Shown one piece after another: positions 28,484-35,747 of a DNA stretch of 64,000 nt. The stretch is from UBA4416 sp040387475 (lineage in GTDB: Bacteria; Bacteroidota; Bacteroidia; B-17B0; Aurantibacillaceae). The stretch spans positions 186,001-250,000 of the forward strand of contig JAZKDT010000001.1 in the NCBI GenBank assembly GCA_040387475.1. Reading direction: 5' to 3'. Within the stretch, counting starts at the first letter, position 1. Every line of letters begins with the position of its first letter. The notes under the pieces are model-generated. The model had not been told where the DNA came from. It ran no database searches and was given only the letters and a program-made list of their open reading frames with translations. The translations under genes and the position numbers were made by a program.

Positions 28484-29248
28484 ATGGAGAATAACAACAT
28501 CAACGTTTACATTGTAGAAGACGAAAGTATCGTTGCCAAAGACATTCAGAACAGTTTAAAGAAACTGGGATATAATGTTTTAGGCATTAGTAATAACGGC
28601 GCCGATGCTATTAAAAACATTGTTGACCTGGAACCAAACATTGTGTTGATGGATATTATGATCAAAGGACCAATGACAGGGATTGATGTGGCTGAAACTA
28701 TTAAAAAAGACTACAATATACCGGTGATATTTTTAACAGCTTATGCTGATGAAAGTACATTGGCCAAGGCAAAAATTACAGAACCCTACGGATATATTTT
28801 AAAGCCATTTAAAGAGATTGATTTACATTCAACTATCGAAATGGCTTTGTATAAGCATAAAAAAGATACTGAGGTACAAAAGGAACGTGATTTCTTATAT
28901 TCTTTAGTTGAAAATAAAGATGAAGCGGCGAAAGATATTTTATTCGTGAAATCAAATAGTCGCCTCGTTAAAGTAAATCTGAAAGACATTTTTTATGTAG
29001 AAGCGTTGAAGGATTATGTGGTTTTAAACACACAGTACACGCGATACACCATACACTCAACTATGAAAGATATTGAGAAAAAATTAAACAACGGAGATTT
29101 TATCCGTGTGCACCGTTCTTTCATTGCACGCATTGATAAAATTCAAACTATTGAAAATCAAACAGTTGTGCTTGAAGAAAATAAAAAAGTAATTCCAATT
29201 GGCGGTTCCTACCGCGATGAATTATTAGCTAAATTAAACATGATCTAA
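28484..29248 (+). CDS. LytTR-family response regulator
   Basis: A DNA-binding response regulator of 254 residues. The receiver domain (about 7-125) has the acidic pair in VEDESIV, phosphoacceptor D57 in IVLMDIMIKG and the lysine in GYILKPF. After a helical linker, a LytTR DNA-binding domain (about 150-250) shows ILFVKSNSRLVKVNLKDI, YVEALKDYVVL and FIRVHRSFIARI. It begins 3 bases after the multi-PAS kinase gene and is its likely partner. Regulated genes are unknown. Its own stop is followed by a 12-bp inverted repeat before mnmG. Confidence 0.94.
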   Translation: MENNNINVYIVEDESIVAKDIQNSLKKLGYNVLGISNNGADAIKNIVDLEPNIVLMDIMIKGPMTGIDVAETIKKDYNIPVIFLTAYADESTLAKAKITEPYGYILKPFKEIDLHSTIEMALYKHKKDTEVQKERDFLYSLVENKDEAAKDILFVKSNSRLVKVNLKDIFYVEALKDYVVLNTQYTRYTIHSTMKDIEKKLNNGDFIRVHRSFIARIDKIQTIENQTVVLEENKKVIPIGGSYRDELLAKLNMI

Positions 29249-29265
29249 AAACAGATTTAAGACAT

Positions 29266-29314
29266 AAGATTAAAGATAAAGACAGAACAGAAATTCAAAT
29301 CGATCTTTAATCTT
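29266..29314. other. 12-bp inverted repeat before mnmG
   Basis: AAGATTAAAGAT (29266-29277) and ATCTTTAATCTT (29303-29314) form a perfect, AT-only 12-bp inverted repeat with a 25-base spacer. It could be a weak transcript-end structure of the regulator operon or a leader hairpin of mnmG. There is no T-tract to favour the first reading. Confidence 0.5.
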
Positions 29315-29341
29315 GCATCTTTAATCTCTAATCCGTTCTCC

Positions 29342-31237
29342 TTGAATTCACAATACGATATTATAGTAGTTGGCGCCGGCCATGCAGGATGTGAGGCTGC
29401 AGCTGCAGCAGCAAACATGGGATCAAAAGTATTATTACTGACCATGAATATGCAAACTATAGCTCAAATGAGCTGTAATCCAGCAATGGGTGGAATTGCC
29501 AAAGGACAAATTGTACGCGAAATTGATGCTTTAGGAGGCTATAGCGGAATTGTTTCTGATAAATCAGCCATCCAATTCAGAATGCTCAATCGGTCAAAAG
29601 GACCCGCAATGTGGAGTCCGAGAACTCAAAATGACCGCATGTTATTTGCCACTACCTGGAGAGAAATGTTAGAACAAACACCTAATGTTGACTTTTGGCA
29701 AGACATGTGTCGTGAGTTAATAATCTCCAAAGATGGTAAAAGAGTAGAAGGTGTTATCACAGGAATGGGTTTGGAATTTAAAGCCAAAGCTGTTGTGTTA
29801 ACCAACGGAACTTTTCTAAATGGATTGATTCATTTAGGGGAAAAACAGATTGGAGGAGGTCGCAGTGGAGAATCTGCTTCGTACGGAATCACCGAACAAT
29901 TAGTAAAATTAGGTTTCGAAAATGGTAGAATGAAAACCGGAACTCCTCCAAGAATTGATGGACGGTCTTTGGATTATTCTAAAATGGAGGAACAGGAAGG
30001 GGATGTTGCTATTGACAAATTCTCATATCTGGATAATACATCCCCATTTATTTCTAATAATGGTAGCAAGGTAAAGAAACAGGTTCCTTGTCATATTACT
30101 TATACGAATCAGGATGTACACGATATTTTAAGAACCGGCTTTGAAAAGTCCCCTATGTATTCAGGAAGAATTCAAGGCCTTGGTCCACGATATTGCCCGA
30201 GCATTGAAGATAAGATCACCCGTTTTTCTGAACGGGATAGGCATCAGTTGTTTGTTGAACCGGAAGGTTGGGATACGGTGGAAATTTATGTGAATGGATT
30301 TTCCACGTCGTTACCTGTTGATGTACAACAAAAAGCACTGAAGCTTATTCCGGGCTTCGAAAACGCTAAAATGTTTCGTCCCGGTTATGCTATCGAATAT
30401 GATTACTTTCCACCAACACAGTTACAGTTAACACTGGAAACAAAATTGGTTGTAGGGTTGTATTTTGCAGGACAGATAAATGGAACAACAGGTTATGAGG
30501 AAGCTGCTTGCCAGGGACAAATGGCAGGCATTAACGCTCACTTGAAAATAAATGAAAGAGATCCTTTTGTGTTGAAAAGACACGAAGCGTATATTGGCGT
30601 ATTAATTGACGATTTGGTGACTAAAGGAACTGACGAGCCTTATCGCATGTTTACGTCCCGTTCTGAATATCGGTTACTTTTGAGACAAGATAATGCTGAC
30701 GTTAGGTTAACCCCTCTCTCCCACTCCATCGGATTAGCCAGCGAAAAGAGAATGACAAGAGTTTCTGATAAGGTAAAAAATTATGAAGGATTGATCAAGT
30801 ATTTTAAAAATACAAGCGCCGAACCCAATGAAACCAATTCATATTTGGAAAGTATTAACTCTGCCCCGTTGACTCAAAAGACAAGATATTTTAACGTCCT
30901 ATCTCGTCCGGATGTTAACATTGCAAATTTAGCGAAACATGGACCTGAGCTACAGGAAACAATTTCAATGTTGGACGAGGATACTATTATGCAGGCCGAG
31001 ATTCTCATGAAATATGAGGGCTATATTGAGAGGGAAAGGGAAAACGCGGAGAAAGTGGCAAAGCTGGATAACTATAAGATCAAACCCGACTTCGATTTTA
31101 AGGCCGTTAATAGCTTATCATTGGAAGCAAGAGATAAACTAACTAAGTTACGCCCGGCCACTATTGGACAAGCAAGTCGAATTTCCGGGATTAATCCAGC
31201 AGATATTTCGGTGCTGTTAGTTCATTTGGGAAGATAG
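29342..31237 (+). CDS. mnmG: tRNA uridine-5-carboxymethylaminomethyl modification enzyme, FAD subunit
   Basis: The FAD-binding partner of MnmE (also called GidA), which makes the xmnm5 modification of wobble uridine 34 in tRNAs. The 631 residues show the N-terminal FAD motif VGAGHAGCEAAAAAA, the signatures GPRYCPSIEDKI and PGYAIEYDYFPP, and AGQINGTTGYEEAA, with a helical C-terminal MnmE-binding part (RPATIGQASRISGINPADI). No ATG precedes the conserved start. The TTG at 29342 places translation at the usual family N-terminus (MNSQYDIIVVGAG) and is taken as the start. In many bacteria mnmG lies close to the replication origin, in line with the parS sites that begin 6 bases after its stop. Confidence 0.96.
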   Translation: MNSQYDIIVVGAGHAGCEAAAAAANMGSKVLLLTMNMQTIAQMSCNPAMGGIAKGQIVREIDALGGYSGIVSDKSAIQFRMLNRSKGPAMWSPRTQNDRMLFATTWREMLEQTPNVDFWQDMCRELIISKDGKRVEGVITGMGLEFKAKAVVLTNGTFLNGLIHLGEKQIGGGRSGESASYGITEQLVKLGFENGRMKTGTPPRIDGRSLDYSKMEEQEGDVAIDKFSYLDNTSPFISNNGSKVKKQVPCHITYTNQDVHDILRTGFEKSPMYSGRIQGLGPRYCPSIEDKITRFSERDRHQLFVEPEGWDTVEIYVNGFSTSLPVDVQQKALKLIPGFENAKMFRPGYAIEYDYFPPTQLQLTLETKLVVGLYFAGQINGTTGYEEAACQGQMAGINAHLKINERDPFVLKRHEAYIGVLIDDLVTKGTDEPYRMFTSRSEYRLLLRQDNADVRLTPLSHSIGLASEKRMTRVSDKVKNYEGLIKYFKNTSAEPNETNSYLESINSAPLTQKTRYFNVLSRPDVNIANLAKHGPELQETISMLDEDTIMQAEILMKYEGYIERERENAEKVAKLDNYKIKPDFDFKAVNSLSLEARDKLTKLRPATIGQASRISGINPADISVLLVHLGR

Positions 31238-31242
31238 AGTTT

Positions 31243-31258
31243 TGTTCCACGTGGAACA
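31243..31258. promoter_or_regulatory. parS: parS-like ParB binding site 1
   Basis: TGTTCCACGTGGAACA is a perfect 16-bp palindrome, and the symmetry extends to 22 bp (31240-31261). It matches the bacterial parS consensus TGTTNCACGTGAAACA except for G in place of A at one position of the right arm. It lies 5 bases after the mnmG stop. Confidence 0.85.
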
Positions 31259-31292
31259 AAATGATGTCCTCACACAGCATCGAATAGAAAAT

Positions 31293-31308
31293 TGTTCCAC
31301 GTGGAACA
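31293..31308. promoter_or_regulatory. parS: parS-like ParB binding site 2
   Basis: TGTTCCACGTGGAACA, identical to site 1, lies 50 bases further on and before the methyltransferase start. Two identical copies so close together suggest a ParB nucleation cluster. Confidence 0.85.
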
Positions 31309-31356
31309 GGAAAATTGGTTTATGTGTTTTATGAATTATTAAATTATCAGAATATA

Positions 31357-32241
31357 ATGTTGACGATTAATAAATGTGTAGTGTGTGGCTCAAATCACTT
31401 TGAGCCTTTTTTAGTGTGTAAAGATTACACTGTTAGCCAGGAAAGCTTCAATATAGTTTCCTGTAGCTCCTGTGGATTTAAATTTACTAATCCACGCCCC
31501 GAAAATTCAGTACTTGGAGATTACTATAAGGCAGAGTCTTACGTGTCGCACACCAATAGTAAAAAAGGTATAGTGAACAAACTCTATCACATTGTAAGGA
31601 ATTATACCCTGAAAAGAAAAATGAATTTAGTTTCCTCCTATGTTTCACGTGGAACAATATTAGATTATGGCTGTGGAACAGGAATGTTTTTAGCAGCTTG
31701 TAAGAGTGGCGGCTGGGAAACTTTTGGGATGGAGCCGGATGATAGTGCCAGACAAATTGCTTCACAACAGAACCTAAATTTGTTTGCTGATAAAAACACG
31801 ATTAACGCACACGTTGCCGAAAAGCAATTTGATGCCATAACCTTGTGGCATGTTTTAGAACACGTGACGGATATGGATGAGACTTTAGCTTTCTTTAAAC
31901 AGAAGCTTAAGCCAAATGGGGTTTTAATTATTGCGGTTCCAAATCATGTCTCTTATGACGCTAATGTTTACAGAGAACATTGGGCAGCTTATGATGTTCC
32001 CAGGCACCTGTATCACTTCGAGAGGAAGTCAATAAAAACGCTTTTAGAAAATGCTGGATTCGAACTTAGAGAATCCAAGCCAATGAAGTTTGATAGCTTT
32101 TACGTGTCGATGTTGAGTGAAAAATATAAGACGGGATCAGTAAACTTGGCGAGTGCATTCCTTACTGGTTTAAAATCTAATTTGAAGTCAAAAAATTCTG
32201 ACGGCTATTCAAGCACAACTTACGTCTTTAAACACAAATAG
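31357..32241 (+). CDS. Class I SAM-dependent methyltransferase with zinc ribbon
   Basis: A 294-residue protein. An N-terminal zinc-ribbon-like module has cysteine pairs C7/C10 and C36/C39. A class I methyltransferase domain of the Methyltransf_23 type follows, with the SAM-binding motif ILDYGCGTGMFLAA, the acidic strand end in GMEPDDSA and LWHVLEHVTD. Proteins of this layout often modify sugars or lipids in cell-surface pathways, but the substrate is not inferable. The ATG at 31357 is chosen over a TTG at 31315 because the conserved part begins there. Unlike the common mnmG-rsmG pair, this is not RsmG. A parS-like site lies inside the gene (31641-31656), and another overlaps its stop. Confidence 0.9.
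   Translation: MLTINKCVVCGSNHFEPFLVCKDYTVSQESFNIVSCSSCGFKFTNPRPENSVLGDYYKAESYVSHTNSKKGIVNKLYHIVRNYTLKRKMNLVSSYVSRGTILDYGCGTGMFLAACKSGGWETFGMEPDDSARQIASQQNLNLFADKNTINAHVAEKQFDAITLWHVLEHVTDMDETLAFFKQKLKPNGVLIIAVPNHVSYDANVYREHWAAYDVPRHLYHFERKSIKTLLENAGFELRESKPMKFDSFYVSMLSEKYKTGSVNLASAFLTGLKSNLKSKNSDGYSSTTYVFKHK
31641..31656. promoter_or_regulatory. parS: parS-like ParB binding site 3 (inside methyltransferase gene)
   Basis: TGTTTCACGTGGAACA matches the parS consensus at all but one position. It lies in coding sequence, where it encodes part of YVSRGTI. Sites embedded in genes are known for parS elsewhere, for example in Bacillus. Confidence 0.8.
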
Positions 32242-32255
32242 TTTCACGTGGAACT
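32240..32255. promoter_or_regulatory. parS: parS-like ParB binding site 4
   Basis: AGTTTCACGTGGAACT keeps the 14-bp core of the parS palindrome but has A and T at the outer ends. It overlaps the stop codon of the methyltransferase and lies just before its terminator. Confidence 0.7.
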
Positions 32256-32260
32256 TTGTT

Positions 32261-32292
32261 AAAGCCCTGGCGAATCCGTCCGGGCTTTTTTG
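32261..32292 (+). terminator. Intrinsic terminator after the methyltransferase
   Basis: AAAGCCC (32261-32267) pairs with GGGCTTT (32282-32288) around a 14-base loop and runs into a T-tract. It ends the plus-strand gene set that starts at nadA or mnmG. Confidence 0.85.
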
Positions 32293-33168
32293 TTTTGTTT
32301 GACATGTAGTTAATTGGTGGTTAATTCTGTGGTCACACGTTGTTTAATCGTATCATATTCGATTATCAGTTTCAAAAAATGATTTATGGATTTAGTGTAT
32401 CGCGAACAACTATCGTATTATCAACGTAACATAACACGTTATTACCAAATTGGCTAATCTCGTTTATCGGACCGTGACTATTAAACCTTGGTGGTATTGA
32501 AGTAATTTTATGCATGCCTTTGCAGGTTTGAATTAGGGCTTGAATTTTTGGTCTGATCCGATTTAATTATTTTACGTTAATCTTTAAAGCTTTGGGTTTA
32601 TGGGTTTTGTGTGTTAGCGAGCAATAAAAAACAGTTTTAATGCACAGTTAGGTTTCGTTGCCGGTACGATTAGATATTGATGAACGAGCTAATTCGTTCG
32701 GCGTGAGTTGTCAATTGAATCGAGTTCATTAAGACTAATTAAATTTCTGCTGTCCGGGTGTTTTGCCTTAGTCGATAAAGATCTTACGTTTCTCCTATAA
32801 TGGACGACCATTTCCTAAAGATTCATTTTTTGCAGCTAGTGAAATGTTTAGGTTCGATTAACCTGTTCACTCTACTGTAGGATTTATATTTACTATACGC
32901 ATAGTTTCAAACTGAAGCGTTTTTAAGTGAGTTTGAAATATAGGTAGATTAAGGTTTATACCGAACTCTGATTTGTTGGCCTAGGTTCACTGCTTTTTTA
33001 ATCCGTTGGGAGGTTGGTTGATTAGAAATCGCAATTGGATTCCTTGGCTCATTTTATATATTCATTCTTGATTATGGATATGACATTTAATTTAGAAATA
33101 AGCGTGTGTCTTAACTACTACGCTAGGTTAAATTGCTATGTTGTTTATGTCAATCGGATTAGATTTTT

Positions 33169-33184
33169 TGTTCCACGTGAAACG
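33169..33184. promoter_or_regulatory. parS: parS-like ParB binding site 5
   Basis: TGTTCCACGTGAAACG matches the parS consensus at all but the last base. It sits alone within the gene-free region, about 0.9 kb from site 4, near the point where the G/C strand bias changes sign. Confidence 0.8.
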
Positions 33185-33391
33185 TGTTCTTTTATGATTT
33201 AAAAAGAATCATTTGTTCCTTGGTTGACGGTATTGCAAAACAAAAACAGGCGGCCTGTGTGCTTGATTTTACATATTTACTTTCTGTGTTATATTCACCA
33301 ATTGTGCAAATGTCAATTCTCTTTGTTCACTCGGCAAAAACACCCCAGCGGTCCTCTCCCCATTTAAAGCTTTCTTGTCCGTTTTTTTCAA

Positions 33392-33427
33392 AAAAGCGAA
33401 TCACCTAGTATTTTGCAATTCGCTTTT
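33392..33427. other. 10-bp hairpin in the gene-free region
   Basis: AAAAGCGAAT (33392-33401) pairs with ATTCGCTTTT (33418-33427) around a 16-base loop. It ends in a short T-run on the plus strand and is preceded by T-rich sequence on the minus strand, so it could end a transcript in either direction. No gene directly upstream explains it; a short RNA between the parS site at 33169 and this hairpin is possible. Confidence 0.5.
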
Positions 33428-34328
33428 CTGAAATTAGCTTGACGTCTAACGCCTTTCTCTTTTACAGGCTTTTCATTCGCCCTAACATGGCTTTTCAAAT
33501 AATTTAACCGATAAGAAGAGTATTAAAAAAAATGAGTCCTTCCACTCTCCTTTGGCGAATCTTGATTTTAGATTTGAAGATTGGTTGATTTTGATACGGT
33601 TCGTTCAAGTGCGATAAGTTTAGCTCCCCAGGCCCCGCATAGTGTCTTTAAGCAGCTTAATGTTTGGCGCAATCCCCAGATTTTGTGTTTTGTCTTAAAC
33701 TGCCATTAGATTTTTAAAGACAGTTGTACTCAATTAAGTTTTTATAAATAATACATCAAAAGTGAATTGCTGTAATCTATCCCCAAATTGTGCATCTATC
33801 CATCTCAGTAATAGGTAACATATTATGGGGGAATGTATGCTTACGAACTGTCCTGCCATGATTAGATATAAATGACTTTCCTAATTTTTGTTCGCGCGTA
33901 TAACACAATACTAATTGAGTGATTCGGACTAAATAAATGGGTTGACCTCAAACTAATATTTGGCATCTAAATAGGCGGATCCTGAGATGATCCAAATAGT
34001 GCGTTAGTTTGTCTTGTTCATAGCGCGATAACTATATTCCCCGGCCATCATTTGTCCAATTATCAGAGTCGATCTTCCGCCTGTAATGATCTGGTTGCAA
34101 GATCATCATGATGTTGTAAATTCTGCATCTTTTTTATCGACCGAGAAACAATAATATGTTAGGCTTCTTTAATAAAACACTAATTTATTTCGATTATAAA
34201 ATGTGTTCAAATCCGTATTTTGTTATGATTGCGATTTCAGTTCATTTCTAATGTTGATTGTTAACTGACTAGTCACTCTAATTTTATAAACAATTATATT
34301 GTGTGTACATCCTTATAATATCTGAAAA

Positions 34329-34886
34329 TTAGGCGATCATATCCCAAAGGATTTCGAAAGAATCCTCGATAAGTTTCTGTTGTTTGGAATCGGATAAATT
34401 CGTTGAACTTAGATATTGATCAATACCATAAATATGGCTGTTAATAAGGCTAAATAAAAACTCAGCCGGTAATGGCTTTAAGATCTCGTTTTTAATTCCT
34501 GCCTGTATATCCAGGTGCGCTTTAGCCTGGCGGAGTATATCTTCATGAGGAATGAGCAAAATGAACGGAGAAACCCGAAATTGCTGCATAAAGTAAAATT
34601 CCTGTTTGTATTCCTGCGACCATTGAAGTGTATTTATAAAAAGCGATTTAAAAGCGACTTTTAAGGAGTCGTTTTTACTGGCTTTGGAATCAATATGTTC
34701 CGTTAATCGCGTCTTGATATCTGTATATAATGCCAGTATTAAATCATTTTTTGTTTTATAATAATGAAACAAGGTACCATTAGCCACCCCGGCTTCTTTG
34801 GCTATTTTGCTGGTAGGCGTACCATGAAAGCCAAATTCGACAAATAACTTTAAAGCTGCTTTTAATATTTCTTCTTGTTTGTCCAT
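34329..34886 (-). CDS. TetR-family transcriptional repressor
   Basis: A 185-residue DNA-binding regulator. The N-terminal TetR helix-turn-helix is clear (EEILKAALKLFVEFGFHGTPT, then IAKEAGVANGTLFHYYKTKNDL). The C-terminal ligand-binding half is helical and not assignable to an effector. The promoter at 34910-34940 fits the phylum consensus exactly, and a 12-bp palindrome lies between it and the start codon. The gene therefore probably represses itself. No efflux or enzyme gene shares the transcript, so any further targets are elsewhere, unless the neighbouring small membrane protein at 35077-35376 is one. Confidence 0.93.
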   Translation of the reverse strand: MDKQEEILKAALKLFVEFGFHGTPTSKIAKEAGVANGTLFHYYKTKNDLILALYTDIKTRLTEHIDSKASKNDSLKVAFKSLFINTLQWSQEYKQEFYFMQQFRVSPFILLIPHEDILRQAKAHLDIQAGIKNEILKPLPAEFLFSLINSHIYGIDQYLSSTNLSDSKQQKLIEDSFEILWDMIA

Positions 34887-34895
34887 TTATAAACT

Positions 34896-34907
34896 GACTG
34901 ATCAGTC
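34896..34907. promoter_or_regulatory. Palindromic operator, probable TetR-family site
   Basis: GACTGATCAGTC is a perfect 12-bp palindrome located 2 bases after the -7 element and about 10 bases before the repressor start. Sites of the GACTGnnCAGTC type are common for TetR-family autoregulators. Confidence 0.75.
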
Positions 34908-34909
34908 TA

Positions 34910-34940
34910 CAAAGGTAATCACTATTTTTATTAGTGCAAA
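34910..34940 (-). promoter_or_regulatory. Promoter of the TetR gene (TTTG-N19-TAnnTTTG)
   Basis: On the minus strand TTTG (34940-34937) is followed after exactly 19 bases by TACCTTTG (34917-34910), a full match to the Bacteroidota housekeeping promoter consensus. The expected transcription start falls in the operator. Confidence 0.8.
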
Positions 34941-35017
34941 TTTATTTTTAGAAAGAGAATTTGGTCGTTGCCGCGAAAAACGGCCCACCTGACCCCATTC
35001 GATTTTTTGCTGGCCAA

Positions 35018-35032
35018 TGAGCGGAGTCGAAG
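35018..35032. repeat. Copy of a GAGCGGAGTCGAAG-type extragenic element
   Basis: TGAGCGGAGTCGAAG resembles a short string (reverse CTTCGACTCCGCTCA) that recurs between genes in many Bacteroidota genomes. Only one copy is seen in this window. The match is recalled from general knowledge and not from a search. Confidence 0.35.
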
Positions 35033-35076
35033 TGTAGCAAAAAGGATTTCCGCTCGAATCCCTAACGAAAGGAGAA

Positions 35077-35376
35077 TTAAGGCGGTCGCTTTTTGAACAA
35101 GTCAAGAATTATTTTGGGATCGACAGTAAGTATAGCAGATGACGGAATGCTAAACACAAGTCCAGAAAGAATAGGAAGGTTGTGCATGAAATTCCATAAA
35201 GAAAAACAACTCGAAATAGCTATGAATAAATAGATAAATTTTCTGAATAGAAGGTTGGTTTTCTTTTTATCTATTTCTAAATCCATTGATTGCATTTTAT
35301 ATAAAACCTCATGTGCTTCAAATTCACTCAATTTGTTTGAGATATCAGTAGCGGTTTTCTTTTCTTTTTTAGCCAT
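35077..35376 (-). CDS. Small hypothetical membrane protein
   Basis: A 99-residue protein of unknown function. The first ~40 residues are charged and helical (MAKKEKKTATDISNKLSEF and on). Two hydrophobic segments follow, at about 45-63 (FRKFIYLFIAISSCFSLW) and 68-88, and the C-terminus is basic and proline-ended (LFKKRPP). The pattern is of a small inner-membrane protein with both ends inside. No family is recognised. A perfect 8-bp inverted repeat lies about 33 bases before its start. It is on the same strand as the TetR gene, 190 bases upstream of it, and could be a separate transcript. Confidence 0.6.
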   Translation of the reverse strand: MAKKEKKTATDISNKLSEFEAHEVLYKMQSMDLEIDKKKTNLLFRKFIYLFIAISSCFSLWNFMHNLPILSGLVFSIPSSAILTVDPKIILDLFKKRPP

Positions 35377-35408
35377 TATTATTTAAGTCGATACTATGAA
35401 AACGAGGT

Positions 35409-35429
35409 ATTTCTGTTTTTTACAGAAAT
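35409..35429. promoter_or_regulatory. Inverted repeat upstream of the small membrane gene
   Basis: ATTTCTGT (35409-35416) and ACAGAAAT (35422-35429) form an 8-bp perfect inverted repeat with a TTTTT spacer. It could be an operator or a hairpin. The rest of the 371-base gap up to fumC (35377-35747) shows no further recognisable element, and no full TTTG-N19-TAnnTTTG promoter for fumC was found. Confidence 0.45.
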
Positions 35430-35747
35430 GGATTTGTCAAAGTTCTGAATTTACCTGTGTTTATTATGTTTCTGATCCTTTTTAAAATTGTTATTTAATA
35501 ATTCAAAGTTAAGTTACCGGCTCATTTTGTGGTCTGTATCGTTACAATAGATAATACAACATCTGTAAATAGGTATAACTTTATTGGTCAAGTTTTCCAT
35601 GAAAAATAAGCGTGGATCAAAATTAAGCAAGCAGGAACCTATACCATTCTTGTTTATGCTAACTTCTTCACTCATACCAAAAACATCTCAACAACCTTAT
35701 ATTCAAACAAACATTTTTACTAAATTCGTCCATCTAAAACTAACACT

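Larger units (their letters stand above)
32293..34328. other. 2-kb gene-free region
   Basis: No convincing coding frame is seen in any frame over about 2.0 kb, and no tRNA, tmRNA, RNase P or SRP RNA motif was recognised. Content is about 35% GC by hand count. G exceeds C in the left half (about 193 to 135 over 32281-33240) and C slightly exceeds G in the right half (about 196 to 171 over 33241-34260). It contains the fifth parS-like site (33169-33184), a 10-bp hairpin (33392-33427) and no exact DnaA box. The region may be a chromosome-organising locus, an eroded gene or mobile element, or hold unknown RNAs. Confidence 0.7.

Noticed and set aside
32850..32875. TTCGATT-containing hairpin resembling a tRNA T-arm
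   Set aside because: The loop and stem do not fit a T-arm properly, and no acceptor or anticodon arm lies around it.
33184..33408. 74-codon open frame (GTG start) in the gene-free region
   Set aside because: It starts inside the parS-like site, has no recognisable domain or codon pattern, and ends over the hairpin at 33392. It is short enough to be expected by chance in 2 kb.
32293..34328. The gene-free region as the replication origin itself
   Set aside because: No exact TTWTNCACA box was found in it, its GC content is ordinary for the window, and the strand-bias change has the wrong sign. The rpiB-nadA gap fits better.
34902..35105. 67-codon minus-strand frame between TetR and the small membrane gene
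   Set aside because: It overlaps the TetR promoter, the extragenic element and the end of the 35077-35376 gene, and has no coherent protein pattern.
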